A stretch of 14,242 bases of DNA, taken from positions 1-14,242 of the forward strand of contig JAGLYE010000017.1 of assembly GCA_023132505.1 (NCBI GenBank), written 5' to 3'. This document shows positions 13,064 to 14,242 of the stretch, one piece after another. This DNA is from Bacteroidales bacterium (GTDB taxonomy: Bacteria > Bacteroidota > Bacteroidia > Bacteroidales > B18-G4). The notes under the pieces were generated by a model, which did not search any database, had not been told where the DNA came from, and saw only the letters and a program-made list of their open reading frames with translations. A program made the translations under genes and the position numbers. Position 1 is the first letter of the stretch. Each line of letters begins with the position of its first letter.

Positions 13064-14128
13064 ATGAAAGAATTTTTCGCAAAAGAATTTTATCACAACA
13101 CTGTAGGGGACTGGGCTATTGCCCTGGCTATTATTGTAGGTACACTTATTGCCGCCAAAGCCCTTTATTGGGTGATAGGGCGCATTGTAAAAAAGCTTAC
13201 TGCCAAAACAAAAACCAAGCTGGACGACATCATGGTTGACATGCTGGAAGAACCAATCGTATTGATCGTGACGATCATTGGGGTATGGTTTGCTATTGGC
13301 AGACTTAGCTTCCCTGAAAAAATCATGAACTGGATAGATAATATATACATGGTCATGATCGCACTGACCATCACCTGGCTGCTGGCAAGGCTTGTTGATG
13401 CGATCATAAAAGAATATGTAGTTCCTATTACAAAAAAAACAAAGGGGGACTTAGATGATCAGATCATCCCCATTATCCGCAAAGCCATTCGTGCTGCTAT
13501 CTGGATCATGGGTATCATCATTGCCATGAACAATGCCGGTTATAATGTAGGTGCACTGCTTGCAGGACTGGGTATTGGAGGAATAGCCCTGGCTATGGCA
13601 GCCAAGGATACTGTGGCCAATTTCTTCGGGGGGATCACCATCTTTACCGATAAGCCCTTTAAAATTAATGACCGTGTGAAGATCAATGGCTTTGATGGCA
13701 CTATCACAGAGATCGGAATCCGAAGCACACGCTTGAAAACACTGGAGAACAGGATCGTGACCATTCCAAACTCTAAGTTCACCGATGGCATGGTGGAGAA
13801 CGTCAGCTCAGAACCCCATCGTAAAGTAGTACTCAAGCTTGGGCTTGTCTATGAAACCACCGCCAACAAGATACAGAATGGGATGAAGGCCCTCCAAACC
13901 ATCGTTGATGAGAATGAAGACCTGGAAGAAAATTCAGTCATCAGCTTTAATGAATTTGGCGATTTTTCCCTTGGGATCCTATTTATCTATTATATCAGAA
14001 AAGGTGCTGACATCATGGGAGTCCAGACAAATGTAAATATGGAGATCAAAAGGCGCTTTGAAGAATTCGATATCGAAATGGCCTTCCCGACACAAACGGT
14101 TTATACCATTGCCGAAAATCCCCAATAA
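13064..14128 (+). CDS. MscS-family mechanosensitive channel
   Basis: Inner-membrane small-conductance mechanosensitive channel protein that releases solutes on hypo-osmotic shock. The 354-residue product has membrane helices at about 15-40, 62-82, 92-115 and 142-160, then the pore-lining TM3 region with the Gly/Ala-rich AGLGIGGIALAMAAKDT at 167-183 and ANFFGG at 185-190. The conserved MscS beta domain follows (DKPFKINDRVKINGFDGT, then IPNSKF), and then the alpha/beta vestibule domain ending with FPTQTVYT near the C-terminus. It is longer than E. coli MscS (286 residues, three helices), with two extra N-terminal helices, like many MscS paralogues. The start is the first ATG after the promoter; the reading frame is complete. 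Confidence 0.92.
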   Translation: MKEFFAKEFYHNTVGDWAIALAIIVGTLIAAKALYWVIGRIVKKLTAKTKTKLDDIMVDMLEEPIVLIVTIIGVWFAIGRLSFPEKIMNWIDNIYMVMIALTITWLLARLVDAIIKEYVVPITKKTKGDLDDQIIPIIRKAIRAAIWIMGIIIAMNNAGYNVGALLAGLGIGGIALAMAAKDTVANFFGGITIFTDKPFKINDRVKINGFDGTITEIGIRSTRLKTLENRIVTIPNSKFTDGMVENVSSEPHRKVVLKLGLVYETTANKIQNGMKALQTIVDENEDLEENSVISFNEFGDFSLGILFIYYIRKGADIMGVQTNVNMEIKRRFEEFDIEMAFPTQTVYTIAENPQ

Positions 14129-14203
14129 ATTATGATATCTGAGTTAGTGGTGTCCGGTAAAAATCTTAGTTTGTCTCTAACTGAAACAATTCTATAAATT
14201 TGA

Positions 14204-14242
14204 TACGAATCCCTCGGCTACGCTCGGGATGACAACTCATAC
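14204..14242. repeat. Dispersed-repeat-like sequence at the window end
   Basis: TCCCTCGGCTACGCTCGGGA followed by TGAC resembles a GC-rich imperfect hairpin motif that recurs in intergenic DNA of many Bacteroidota. The preceding 14129-14203 contains AGTTAG (14142-14147) and CTAACT (14177-14182), a loose inverted repeat, and no gene. The element may continue beyond the window. Confidence 0.4.

Overview
The window reads as a chromosomal segment of a Bacteroidota bacterium, probably class Bacteroidia. The grounds are sequence features typical of that phylum: several intergenic TAnnTTTG (-7) promoter boxes just upstream of genes, start codons mostly without a Shine-Dalgarno sequence, a UpxY-type NusG paralogue, a short Wza-like lipoprotein with a C-terminal membrane helix, a stand-alone APS kinase beside cysD and cysN, and a PorT-like small outer-membrane barrel. 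No rRNA, tRNA, CRISPR array or complete insertion sequence is visible. The exact taxon cannot be read from this.

Layout. (1) 126-3368: promoter, then wza-like and wzc-like genes for export and chain-length control of a capsule or exopolysaccharide. Wzc ends in an alternating Gly-Tyr tail. (2) 3457-5241, minus strand: an SLC13-type anion permease with two RCK_C (TrkA_C) domains, divergent from (3) cysC-cysD-cysN (5340-8340), which activate sulfate to APS and PAPS. cysD and cysN are separated by a 178-bp insert full of nested inverted repeats. (4) 8418-10554: promoter, a WlbB/WbpD-like N-acetyltransferase, a WlbA/WbpB-like sugar dehydrogenase and a upxY antiterminator, whose 3' end runs into an array of short tandem repeats. 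(5) 10880-11554: a small secreted beta-barrel protein. (6) 11582-12457: three copies of a roughly 125-bp palindromic repeat around a minus-strand GxxExxY gene, a predicted PD-(D/E)XK-fold protein. The last two copies form a recent tandem duplication with a 155-bp period. (7) 12501-14128: a 4HBT thioesterase (minus) and an MscS-type channel (plus), transcribed divergently from a shared intergenic region with a -7 box on each strand. (8) 14129-14242: non-coding tail with a dispersed-repeat-like hairpin sequence.

How it fits together. The permease and CysCDN would import sulfate and make PAPS. PAPS is used for cysteine synthesis or as sulfate donor for sulfotransferases. Because the sulfate block lies between the export pair and the amino-sugar genes of a surface polysaccharide locus, a supply of PAPS for polysaccharide sulfation is possible, but no sulfotransferase or cysH is in the window. 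WlbB and WlbA are two steps of a diacetamido-uronic acid nucleotide-sugar route; the other steps must lie elsewhere.

The least explained structure is the repeat-bracketed GxxExxY gene at 11582-12457. It has an intact nuclease-like D...ExK signature and an unusually good Shine-Dalgarno sequence, and it may be a small mobile or selfish unit.
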